From positions 186,001-250,000 of the forward strand of contig NZ_JQLW01000006.1 in the NCBI RefSeq assembly GCF_000744415.1: a stretch of 64,000 bases of DNA. The letters are read 5' to 3'. Shown here in pieces: positions 19,562 through 27,202 of this stretch. The translations under genes were made by a program, and so were the position numbers. This DNA comes from Ghiorsea bivora (GTDB taxonomy: Bacteria > Pseudomonadota > Zetaproteobacteria > Mariprofundales > Mariprofundaceae). Each line of letters begins with the position of its first letter. Within the stretch, counting starts at the first letter, position 1. The notes under the pieces are model-generated. The model did not search any database. It had not been told where the DNA came from and worked only from the letters and a program-made list of their open reading frames with translations.

Positions 19562-19651
19562 GGAGAGGTGGCTGAGTGGCTGAAAGCGCGCCCCTGCTAA
19601 GGGTGTATAGAGTAAAATCTATCGAGGGTTCGAATCCCTCTCTCTCCGCCA
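19562..19651 (+). tRNA. tRNA-Ser (anticodon GCT)
   Basis: The acceptor GGAGAGG pairs with TCTCTCC, the anticodon loop is CTGCTAA with GCT at 19596-19598, and there is a long variable arm. The encoded CCA ends at 19651, and that last A is also the first base of the ATG of the next gene. Confidence 0.97.
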
Positions 19652-20163
19652 TGTTTTTAAAAACATTACTGGGCTTAAGTTTAGCAGTGTTTTTAAGCGC
19701 ATGTGATGGAGAAAAAACGCAGGAAATTGAGTGGCAATTGCCTTTAAGTGTCCCAACCGACCCTCATGCTTCTGCAAAAGCCAAGCAACTCCCTGATTGG
19801 GCAATGAACAATCAAGGAAATGCAACTGTTGTTGTCCTGAACAAAGCAACAACACGTATATTTGAAGTTAATGTTCAAAATGGCAGTGAGAAAAAAACCA
19901 ATGATTGGTCGATTCAACTGCAAGGGCTTGCTCAAGGGCTACGTATCAAAGATAATACACTTATCAATGATACAAGCATAAGCAATCCCGCAGCTTTTGT
20001 CGCATTGTATTATCGTGATACATTGATGTATGAAGGCTGGTTGTACCAAGATTTCCCTGAATTATTTGGCATGGATAATTCGCACTGGAAAGTTTGGATA
20101 AAAGACGTTACTATGCCGCCGTCTTCGCAAGAAGATGACAACAGCAATAAAAGGCTCCCTTAG
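19651..20163 (+). CDS. DUF2155-like lipoprotein wedged between two tRNA genes
   Basis: This 170-residue protein has a clear lipoprotein signal peptide (MFLKTLLGLSLAVFLSAC). The body resembles DUF2155 proteins: ATVVVLNKATTRIFEV near residue 53 and the C-terminal NPAAFVALYYRDTL, EGWLYQDFPELF, HWKVWIKDV. The family's function is unknown. The ATG shares its A with the CCA end of tRNA-Ser, and the TAG stop (20161-20163) lies inside tRNA-Arg at tRNA positions 8-10. No ribosome-binding sequence exists, since the bases before ATG are the tRNA acceptor stem. The signal peptide leaves no sensible later start; the in-frame GTG at 19576 lies within the tRNA. See findings. Confidence 0.8.
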   Translation: MFLKTLLGLSLAVFLSACDGEKTQEIEWQLPLSVPTDPHASAKAKQLPDWAMNNQGNATVVVLNKATTRIFEVNVQNGSEKKTNDWSIQLQGLAQGLRIKDNTLINDTSISNPAAFVALYYRDTLMYEGWLYQDFPELFGMDNSHWKVWIKDVTMPPSSQEDDNSNKRLP

Positions 20164-20230
20164 CTCAGCTGGATAGAGTATCTGACTACGAATCAGAGGG
20201 CCGGGCGTTCGAATCGCTCAGGGAGCACCA
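20154..20230 (+). tRNA. tRNA-Arg (anticodon ACG)
   Basis: The acceptor GCTCCCT pairs with AGGGAGC, D-arm TAGCTCAGCTGGATAGAGTA, anticodon loop CTACGAA, discriminator A and encoded CCA (20228-20230). Its first 10 bases overlap the end of the lipoprotein gene. Confidence 0.97.
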
Positions 20231-20238
20231 TTTTTTAA

Positions 20239-20270
20239 AAGACCTGCAAGCAATTGCAGGTCTTTTTTTA
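20239..20270 (+). terminator. Intrinsic terminator of the tRNA cluster
   Basis: The stem AGACCTGCAA / TTGCAGGTCT closes a GCAA tetraloop and is followed by a T-run. It lies 9 bp after tRNA-Arg. Confidence 0.92.
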
Positions 20271-20365
20271 TCTCTATTTTCCACTAAAACAAACATAACA
20301 GCTTACCTGTTCACCTATCACTATAAAATAATGGCGTAAACCCTTGACACCTATAATGAATTAGT

Positions 20366-20385
20366 CTTTCATTCGACTATGAAAG
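20366..20385. repeat. Inverted repeat, possible operator
   Basis: CTTTCAT and ATGAAAG are inverted with a 6-nt spacer, just after TTGACA (20344) and TATAAT (20352). Those two elements are only 2 bp apart, so they do not form a standard promoter. The rest of 20271-20683 holds no credible gene, only the sigma-54-like element at 20513. Confidence 0.35.
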
Positions 20386-20512
20386 TATTGACTACCACCC
20401 TAAACCTTCAGGCACTCTTTTTCTTGAAAAGGCATGTGCCCCACACTTTCATCAACATACTTAAAAACTTAACCTACAAAACATCTTACGTCTTATTCTC
20501 TTTTGGCTTGAG

Positions 20513-20530
20513 ACTTGCTTGCTTAAATAA
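20513..20530 (+). promoter_or_regulatory. Sigma-54-type promoter of the exopolysaccharide operon
   Basis: TTGGCTTGAGACTTGCTT fits the -24/-12 consensus (TTGGCACG-N4-TTGC), with GG at 20515-20516, ten bases, then GC at 20527-20528. Transcription would start near 20540, leaving a leader of about 144 nt before the first gene. Confidence 0.55.
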
Positions 20531-20683
20531 AGACCACGGGGCTCAAAATTTTATCTTAAAAATAAAGCATTTACATGACTTCCATATAGAGGAGATGGTC
20601 TTGGCTTGTACAAACACACAACGTAAAATCCTACAACAAAACACACAAACCATCTGCCAAAACCTATGCATACAGGGGCAAAC

Positions 20684-23263
20684 ATGACCAGTAAGCAGAG
20701 CCTAAAAAGGTTCATTTTCACCCTTCTTTACATCTGTATAAGTGTGAATTTATTGGCATGTAGAAGCACAGTTCCACAACCATCCATGCCCTTGCAGGCG
20801 CTAAACTCGCCTATTCCAAAATACAAAATGCACAATATAGGTCCACAACAAGCATCTGAATCACAATCAGTGCACTATGTTGACCTGAATCAAGATGGTT
20901 ATATCGACTTACTTATTGGTGGTCATGAAAATATTGATGGTTTCCATGTTGAATGGGGTGATGGTACTGGCAACTGGACACTACAGGGCGGCCCACTTAC
21001 AGCCATGCAGCCTCGCGCCATTGCAACTGCAGATGTTGATCACGATAACAACATTGAAGTCCTTATTGGCGGCGAAGGTGACCAAAAAGGATTACAAGTA
21101 TGGAAACTAAACAATCAAACACAGACTTGGGACCTACACTCGTCCCCCTTGGTTGCGGGCGTATTCCATGCCGTTAAATTTGCTGATATTAATGAAGATG
21201 GATGGCAAGATATTATTGCTGTTCGCTCAGATAGCATTGCCGATGGCGGCATTTATGTATTGCTTAATGATGGACACAATGGCTGGGTTCAAGGCACTGG
21301 ACCTATGGTCAAAGGTATCTTCACAGGTGTATCAGTTGAAGATATTAACGCAGATGGTCACCTCGATATTATAGCTGCGCGTCGTGGCGGTTTGGGTGCT
21401 ACACAAAACAGAGAACAACTTTGGAGTCAAGCTGGTGGCATTCAAGTTTGGTATGGTGATGGTAATGCACGTTGGGAGCCTTTGGTATTACCCACCAATG
21501 CCGACGCTGAATCGGTTACGGTTGCTGATATCAATAGCGATGGCAACTTGGATATTGTGGCTGGTTTATACCAACAAGGTATTCGTTACTGGATAGGTGG
21601 TGAAAAAACTTGGACAATTCAAAGCCTTACAACTTCGGGCACTTGGTCAGACGTGCGCGTAGGCGACCTGAATGCAGATGGTGATAAAGAGCTGGTTGCC
21701 TCATCCAGTATTGGTCAAGGCATGGCTATTTGGAGTTGGAAAGACAACCGTTTTATCAGTGAAGATCATCAAGTACCCAACTATGGCGTATACCTTGATT
21801 TGGATCTTGGTGATGTCAAAAACAATGGTCTATTAGATATTGCCGCAACACGAGCAGATGGTGGGGTTGAAATTTGGTCTTTTAGCAAAGCCAAACCGCT
21901 ACCCATGAAAAAATTCTTATCAAAACAAGTAGGCAAACGCCTTTCTATCTATTTCGATTCGGGAACAGCACGTTTAAACCCTGAATCCATTGAAAAAGTC
22001 AACGCATGGGTTGAATCATTAGGTGTGGATTTAAGTCAGCTTCACCTTGAATTACAAGGTCGTGCTGACCAACGTCCCATTCATTCTGAATTATACCCCA
22101 ACAACACAGCACTCTCCAGAGCCCGCGCAGATGCTGTAGCGACAACACTTTTAAGGCACAATGCAAAAAAAGAAAACTTAATCATTGATGCTTTAGGCGA
22201 TAAGTCTCCACTTCCACCAGGTTTAGACCCTGCTTCCTTACGTCAAAACAGAAGGGTGTTTGTAAAAGCCTTTAAAATTGAAAACACCAAACTTCCTTTA
22301 TCAGCATCCAATATCAATAAGCGTGACTTATATAATATTGATGAGAACAAGGTGTTTAAAACCATTGATGGTGTACCTGAATACAAAGTTGGTATTGGTG
22401 ACGAGCTACAAATTACTTTTTGGCAGGGTGCAAAGTCAGAGGTACAAAAGGTCATCGTACAAATCGATGGCACGGTATCCCTCCCTTACCAAGCTGCGCT
22501 TAAAGTGGCAGGTCTAACACCACGTGAAATCGATAGCCTAACCACAAACATTATTAGGAAGTATGAACGAAACCCACGCGTTGATGTTCAAGTGCTTAAA
22601 GCCAAGAGTAAATTTGCCAGTATTTTTGGTGAGGTACAAAGTTTATCACGTCAACCTACAGGTGCAGGCACTTATGCCCTGCGCGGTAAAGAAAGTTTGG
22701 TTGATTTTTTATCCCGTGTGGGTGGTCCGACCAAAGAAGCCAACTTAAATAATGTACAAATCATTCGTGATGGTAAAACCGTACTCTTGGATTTAAACCG
22801 TGCTATTCGCCAAGGTGATTTATCTGAAAATGCTATTATTGATGATGGAGATACCATTTTTATCCCATCACTTGCCCAATCCAAACGCCAAGTTTATGTG
22901 CTTGGGCAAGTTGCCAAAGCTGGTATTGTAGAGTTTACAGGTGATATCAACTTTTTGGATGCTGTTTCTAAGGCGGGCGGCTTGACTAATGATGCCTATT
23001 TACCAGATATTCGAATTTTACGTACAGATAGAGACCAACCGCAAATCCTAGCTGTTAACTTCCAACGTTTCCTTGAAGAAGGTGATTTAACCCAAAACCT
23101 TGCTTTGATGGATAAAGATGTATTGATTATACCATCACGCCCTATTGCCAATTGGAATAAGTTTATAGCTGATATAACACCTTCGATTACTTTGCTTTTA
23201 CAACCTGTTAGCATTGCCCAGCAAATTCTAACGCTACGCTTATTAACGGGGCAGATTCAATAA
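20684..23263 (+). CDS. FG-GAP propeller / OmpA / Wza-type polysaccharide export fusion lipoprotein
   Basis: This 859-residue outer-membrane lipoprotein (lipobox LLAC, Cys26) joins three modules. Residues ~63-405 contain seven FG-GAP/VCBS repeats spaced about 50 residues apart, with Ca-binding loops such as DLNQDGYIDLLIGG, DINADGHLDIIAAR and DLNADGDKELV, as expected for a seven-bladed propeller. Residues ~408-530 form an OmpA-type peptidoglycan-binding domain (LSIYFDSGTARLNPES, LQGRADQRP, NRRVFVKA). Residues ~566-859 are a Wza-like export domain (YKVGIGDELQITFW, DGTVSLPYQAALKVAG) with SLBB-type repeats (VYVLGQVAKAGIVEF). AGGGG precedes the ATG at 20684. The next gene overlaps its stop as TAATG. 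Confidence 0.88.
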   Translation: MTSKQSLKRFIFTLLYICISVNLLACRSTVPQPSMPLQALNSPIPKYKMHNIGPQQASESQSVHYVDLNQDGYIDLLIGGHENIDGFHVEWGDGTGNWTLQGGPLTAMQPRAIATADVDHDNNIEVLIGGEGDQKGLQVWKLNNQTQTWDLHSSPLVAGVFHAVKFADINEDGWQDIIAVRSDSIADGGIYVLLNDGHNGWVQGTGPMVKGIFTGVSVEDINADGHLDIIAARRGGLGATQNREQLWSQAGGIQVWYGDGNARWEPLVLPTNADAESVTVADINSDGNLDIVAGLYQQGIRYWIGGEKTWTIQSLTTSGTWSDVRVGDLNADGDKELVASSSIGQGMAIWSWKDNRFISEDHQVPNYGVYLDLDLGDVKNNGLLDIAATRADGGVEIWSFSKAKPLPMKKFLSKQVGKRLSIYFDSGTARLNPESIEKVNAWVESLGVDLSQLHLELQGRADQRPIHSELYPNNTALSRARADAVATTLLRHNAKKENLIIDALGDKSPLPPGLDPASLRQNRRVFVKAFKIENTKLPLSASNINKRDLYNIDENKVFKTIDGVPEYKVGIGDELQITFWQGAKSEVQKVIVQIDGTVSLPYQAALKVAGLTPREIDSLTTNIIRKYERNPRVDVQVLKAKSKFASIFGEVQSLSRQPTGAGTYALRGKESLVDFLSRVGGPTKEANLNNVQIIRDGKTVLLDLNRAIRQGDLSENAIIDDGDTIFIPSLAQSKRQVYVLGQVAKAGIVEFTGDINFLDAVSKAGGLTNDAYLPDIRILRTDRDQPQILAVNFQRFLEEGDLTQNLALMDKDVLIIPSRPIANWNKFIADITPSITLLLQPVSIAQQILTLRLLTGQIQ

Positions 23264-25545
23264 TGGCAGCAGCACAACATAACGAAGGCTACGAACTTAA
23301 TTTATCTGAATATTGGCAAATTATTGTAAGAAGACGTTGGATTATTATCTTTTGTGCCTTATCCATGGGTTTTTTCAGTGGTTTTCTGACTTGGGCAAAA
23401 CAACCACCCGCTATTTATACATCCAGCTCTGCCATCAAAATTGAGTCATCGGTGAATGTTGCCGACCTGCTGCTTCGCGGTGGTTCAAGACAATCGTACA
23501 GTGATGTCAAAACACAACTGGCTATGATTGAGTCTTATGCCGTGATGGAACGTGTGGCGCAACGCATGAACCTTATTCCTCCAGAGTTAAGTTCAGAAGA
23601 AATTCGGGCTAACCCCGATTATATGGATGAAGTGTTGAGTATCAAAGACAGTATATCTGTATACCAAGATCAAGTCTCGGGAATTATCACTATCTCTGCC
23701 ACTTCAACACGCCCCTTATTTGCACGTGACTTGGCACAAGCTGTAGCCGATGAATTTAAAGAATTTAACGTACAAGATAAAAATCGTCGGATTTTCGAAG
23801 CAAAAAAGTTTATTCAACAACAGTTAATCATTGTACGCAAACGGCTAAAAAAAGCTGAAGAACAAATTCGTGATTACCGCAATAAACATAATTTATCTTT
23901 TTCAAGCGCCGATCCTGAACTTATGGCACGCATTATTTCTGACTTGGAACAAGAATACCGTCAAGCCACAGCGCATTTGGGCGACCTGAAATTTGCTATC
24001 AAACCACTCAAACAACGTATCAATAATGGTGATTGGGATTACCAAGCTGTCACCATTGCAGGTAGCGTGAGCAACTACTTTGACCAGCTCAACAAACGTT
24101 TGGTTGATATGGCACTCAAACGTACTGAGTTGATGACCAACTACACCGATGACCATCCACAAATCAAAGAGTTACGTGAGCAGGCCCACGATATTTTATC
24201 CAGCATGGTCGATGAACTCATCAAACAAATTGAACTCACACAACGGCGTATTTCTGATATTCAAAAAAGTATAGAAAAAACCAAACATCGTTTCCAGGGT
24301 GTACCCGAACAAGCCCTAGAACTGCAACGTATGCAACGTACTGTGCGCATCAATGAAGAATTGTTCGACTTGCTTGAGAAGAAATATCAAGAAGTGTTAA
24401 TCAAAGAAGCCGAAAAAGTGCAGGCTGTGTCTTTGGTGCGCCCAGCCATGATTCCAGTGTTTCGCATCAACCCTGTTAACCCTGTACAAAGTGGTCTGGC
24501 AGGCATGATTCTTGGTTTGGTACTTGGTCTGATCGTATCTTTGATTCTTGAAGCGATGGACTCATCTGTAGGCACCATTGAAGAAGTGGAAAGCTTTTTG
24601 GATACTTCTGTTGTTGGTTTTGTACCCCAATTGGATCACGATGAAGCCATTGAACTGTTTTCTGGTGTCAAAGAACTCAAAACAAGTGGACACCATTTAG
24701 AAAGACAAATCCGTCTGATTAGTCACTTCTCACCGCCATCAACCATTTCAGAAGCTTACCGCAGTTTACGAACCAACCTGCTTTTTTCACAAACAGGTGG
24801 GCACAAGGTTATTCTAGTTACCAGTTCTACGGTCAAAGAAGGTAAAAGTACAATTGCAGCGAACTTGGCGGTGGTATTGGCCCAACAAGGTGGGCGTATA
24901 CTCCTAATTGATGCTGATATGCGCAAACCTATGCAACACCATACTTTTGGTCTCAAACGTGACCCAGGTTTAAGTGAGTGTTTATTAGGGCAATACCATT
25001 GGCAGGATGTAGTTAAACGCTTTTCTGATGTAATGTTAGGCGACATGGGTATTGATCAAGCCTTATTAACACCAGGTCTTGATCAATTAGAAATTCTTAC
25101 ATGTGGTATTGTAAATGCCAATCCCCCAGACTTATTGGCAGCACCCATGATGGATACCATCTTAAAAGAAGTACGTGAAGAATATGATATGGTAATTATT
25201 GATATGCCACCACTATTGCATACCACTGATGCAACCATACTAGCTTCAAAAGTAGACGGTGTATTGCTTGTATACCACATTGGTTCTGTGGTTAGAGGTG
25301 CTTTGAAACGTGTGAAAACCAACATTGAAGCTGTGGGTGGCCATGTGCTTGGCATTATCCTCAATGGTGTTCGCGGTGAGCTATCACCCGATTATGCAAC
25401 GTATAAAATGAATCGCTATTATGCTTATGCATATGGTAATGATGAACAAATTCGAGGAAATATATTTGAGCAATGGATTGCAAAAATGAAACGTCGCTCT
25501 CTGCGTTTATGGCAGGCAGTGAAAACACGTTTCGACAAGGAGTAA
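23263..25545 (+). CDS. Wzz-type chain-length protein fused to BY-kinase
   Basis: This 760-residue inner-membrane copolymerase with a bacterial tyrosine kinase (Wzc/EpsB type) partners the Wza-like protein. An N-terminal Wzz domain (YWQIIVRRRWIIIFCALSMG) has TM1 near residues 28-48; a long coiled-coil periplasmic region follows, and TM2 lies near 405-425 (LAGMILGLVLGLIVSL). The kinase has Walker A SSTVKEGKSTIAANLA (~520), Walker A' LLIDADMRKP (~547) and Walker B VIIDMPP (~642). A C-terminal tyrosine cluster (YKMNRYYAYAYG) is the expected autophosphorylation tail. Its ATG overlaps the previous stop. Confidence 0.93.
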   Translation: MAAAQHNEGYELNLSEYWQIIVRRRWIIIFCALSMGFFSGFLTWAKQPPAIYTSSSAIKIESSVNVADLLLRGGSRQSYSDVKTQLAMIESYAVMERVAQRMNLIPPELSSEEIRANPDYMDEVLSIKDSISVYQDQVSGIITISATSTRPLFARDLAQAVADEFKEFNVQDKNRRIFEAKKFIQQQLIIVRKRLKKAEEQIRDYRNKHNLSFSSADPELMARIISDLEQEYRQATAHLGDLKFAIKPLKQRINNGDWDYQAVTIAGSVSNYFDQLNKRLVDMALKRTELMTNYTDDHPQIKELREQAHDILSSMVDELIKQIELTQRRISDIQKSIEKTKHRFQGVPEQALELQRMQRTVRINEELFDLLEKKYQEVLIKEAEKVQAVSLVRPAMIPVFRINPVNPVQSGLAGMILGLVLGLIVSLILEAMDSSVGTIEEVESFLDTSVVGFVPQLDHDEAIELFSGVKELKTSGHHLERQIRLISHFSPPSTISEAYRSLRTNLLFSQTGGHKVILVTSSTVKEGKSTIAANLAVVLAQQGGRILLIDADMRKPMQHHTFGLKRDPGLSECLLGQYHWQDVVKRFSDVMLGDMGIDQALLTPGLDQLEILTCGIVNANPPDLLAAPMMDTILKEVREEYDMVIIDMPPLLHTTDATILASKVDGVLLVYHIGSVVRGALKRVKTNIEAVGGHVLGIILNGVRGELSPDYATYKMNRYYAYAYGNDEQIRGNIFEQWIAKMKRRSLRLWQAVKTRFDKE

Positions 25546-25547
25546 TC

Positions 25548-25745
25548 ATGCAAAGAGATTTTGATCACTTCGTAAAACATAAAAAAAAACGTAACCGTTT
25601 TATTGCGATTTTTATCTTAACCATGTTAGCTGCTGGCATTGTCGTTTTGATTCAAGAATGTAGCCAAAGCTTTAATGAGCCTTACAACAAAGACTATCAG
25701 CCTATGGATAAAGCAAGACACCTTGATGCAGGTAAACAACCCTGA
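25548..25745 (+). CDS. Small single-pass membrane protein of the exopolysaccharide operon
   Basis: This 65-residue protein has a basic N-terminus (VKHKKKRNRF), one membrane helix (IAIFILTMLAAGIVVLI) and a polar, probably periplasmic tail. I do not recognise a family. AAGGAG 6 nt before the ATG at 25548 supports the start, and it follows the BY-kinase stop by 2 bp. Its TGA stop overlaps the probable CTG start of the next gene. The position suggests an accessory role in polysaccharide export, unproven. Confidence 0.7.
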   Translation: MQRDFDHFVKHKKKRNRFIAIFILTMLAAGIVVLIQECSQSFNEPYNKDYQPMDKARHLDAGKQP

Positions 25746-27202
25746 GTATTCGAAGCATTCGTGTCCCTATACCACCAAACATTCTACTAACGTTTGTTTT
25801 AACCACGTTATTACTTTATAGCGCTTATCTTTTAGCACCTCAGCTTATTCAAGGTCCTTTGCTTCTTTTTGCGGGTTTAATGATTGTCGTCATCACATTC
25901 ACCAGCATTGAGTTAGCACTCTACTTCCTTATTTTGTCCACCCTGCTCTCACCTGAGCTAACCTTTGGTGGCGCATCAGCCCAAGAAGTTGCTGCAGGCA
26001 TGAGCAGTACTACTGAGTCCCGAGGTATCACATTGCGCTTGGATGATATTATGTTAACCCTGATTTCATTCACATGGTTAGTACGTATGGCTGTTCGCAA
26101 TGAGCTTGGTTTCTTACGTCGCACACCCATCAATCAAGCCGCTTTTTTATATTGGGTCGCCTGCGCCTTTTCGACCATGATTGCTTTCTTCTCCGGCAAG
26201 GTTGGTTTGTATGGTATATTCTTTGTTATCAAATATTTGGAATATTTTATTCTGTTTTATATCGTAGTAAATCATGTACATGATGAAGCCATCATCAAAC
26301 GTTTTTTGATGGTTATGATTTTCACATGTTTGGTTGCATCACTTATTGGTATCGCACAAATACCTTCAGGGCTTCGTGTTTCCGCACCTTTTGAAGGTGC
26401 TGAGGGTGAACCCAATACCTTTGGTGGTTACTTGATGTTTATGTTTAGTATTATGTTGGGTATTCTTCTGCATACAACAAACAAAAAACAACGTTTTTTA
26501 CTCTTTATTGCCATGGGCATTATTCTTATACCCTTTGCATTTACAGAATCACGAAGTTCTTACCTTTCCTTTATTGTGGCAATCATTTGTTTTCTTTTCT
26601 ATTCTCAAAAGAAAAAACTACTCTTTTTTATGTGTTTAACAGGTCTGGCTCTTGCCCCCTTTGTTTTACCGCAAAATGTTATTAACCGTGTCATGTTTAC
26701 ATTTAACCAAGCCGAGCAATCGGGCCAATTGCAAGTGGGTAATATAAAAGTTGATACATCAACAACAGAGCGGTTGCGAGCTTGGGAGGATGTCATCACC
26801 AATGACTTCCCTAAAAATCCTGTTTTTGGTGTAGGTGTTACAGGTGGTAAGTTTCTTGATGCACAATACCCACGTGTTTTATTAGAAACGGGTATTGTTG
26901 GGCTTGTACTCTTTATTTGGTTCTTACGGCGGGTTTGGGTATTACTCAAAAAAAGTAGCCGTAAACTTCAAGACCCTGTGATGCGCGGTGTAGCCTTGGG
27001 GGCACTGTGTGGCTTCGCTGGTTTATTGGTGCACGGTATTGGCGCCAATACCTTTATTATTGTGCGAATCATGGAACCATTTATGATTATTTTAGGTTTG
27101 GTTCTTGCCATGCAAATCTTGGAAAAAGAAAAGAAACAACGTGAAGAAGATACCACATCAGAGAAAAACAACGAGCCTATTAAGGCCTCAGTTCGTTTCT
27201 AA
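25742..27202 (+). CDS. O-antigen ligase / polymerase-family membrane protein
   Basis: This polytopic protein has about 10-12 helices and belongs to the O-antigen ligase/Wzy superfamily. The large periplasmic loop contains TESRSSYLSF, then TTERLRAWEDV, NPVFGVGVTGGKFLDAQ and VLLETGIVGLVLFIWFLRR, typical of the Wzy_C/WaaL signature. The usual first start would be TTG at 25859, but the frame is open and hydrophobic back to 25736 with no ATG, GTG or TTG in between. CTG at 25742 overlaps the preceding TGA (CTGA) and has AGGT 9-10 nt upstream, so I take it as the probable start, giving 486 residues. The 3' end overlaps convergent recJ by 15 bp. Confidence 0.82.
   Translation: MSIRSIRVPIPPNILLTFVLTTLLLYSAYLLAPQLIQGPLLLFAGLMIVVITFTSIELALYFLILSTLLSPELTFGGASAQEVAAGMSSTTESRGITLRLDDIMLTLISFTWLVRMAVRNELGFLRRTPINQAAFLYWVACAFSTMIAFFSGKVGLYGIFFVIKYLEYFILFYIVVNHVHDEAIIKRFLMVMIFTCLVASLIGIAQIPSGLRVSAPFEGAEGEPNTFGGYLMFMFSIMLGILLHTTNKKQRFLLFIAMGIILIPFAFTESRSSYLSFIVAIICFLFYSQKKKLLFFMCLTGLALAPFVLPQNVINRVMFTFNQAEQSGQLQVGNIKVDTSTTERLRAWEDVITNDFPKNPVFGVGVTGGKFLDAQYPRVLLETGIVGLVLFIWFLRRVWVLLKKSSRKLQDPVMRGVALGALCGFAGLLVHGIGANTFIIVRIMEPFMIILGLVLAMQILEKEKKQREEDTTSEKNNEPIKASVRF

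Noticed and set aside
19576-19650. In-frame extension of the DUF2155-like lipoprotein from GTG
   Set aside because: It lies entirely within tRNA-Ser(GCT) and would place the signal peptide in the interior.
20344-20357. TTGACA and TATAAT close together
   Set aside because: The two hexamers are only 2 bp apart, so they cannot form one sigma-70 promoter.
20379-20687. 102-residue open frame between the tRNA cluster and the exopolysaccharide operon
   Set aside because: The translation has no family or domain character and no ribosome-binding site, and it contains the sigma-54-like promoter; it looks like leader DNA.
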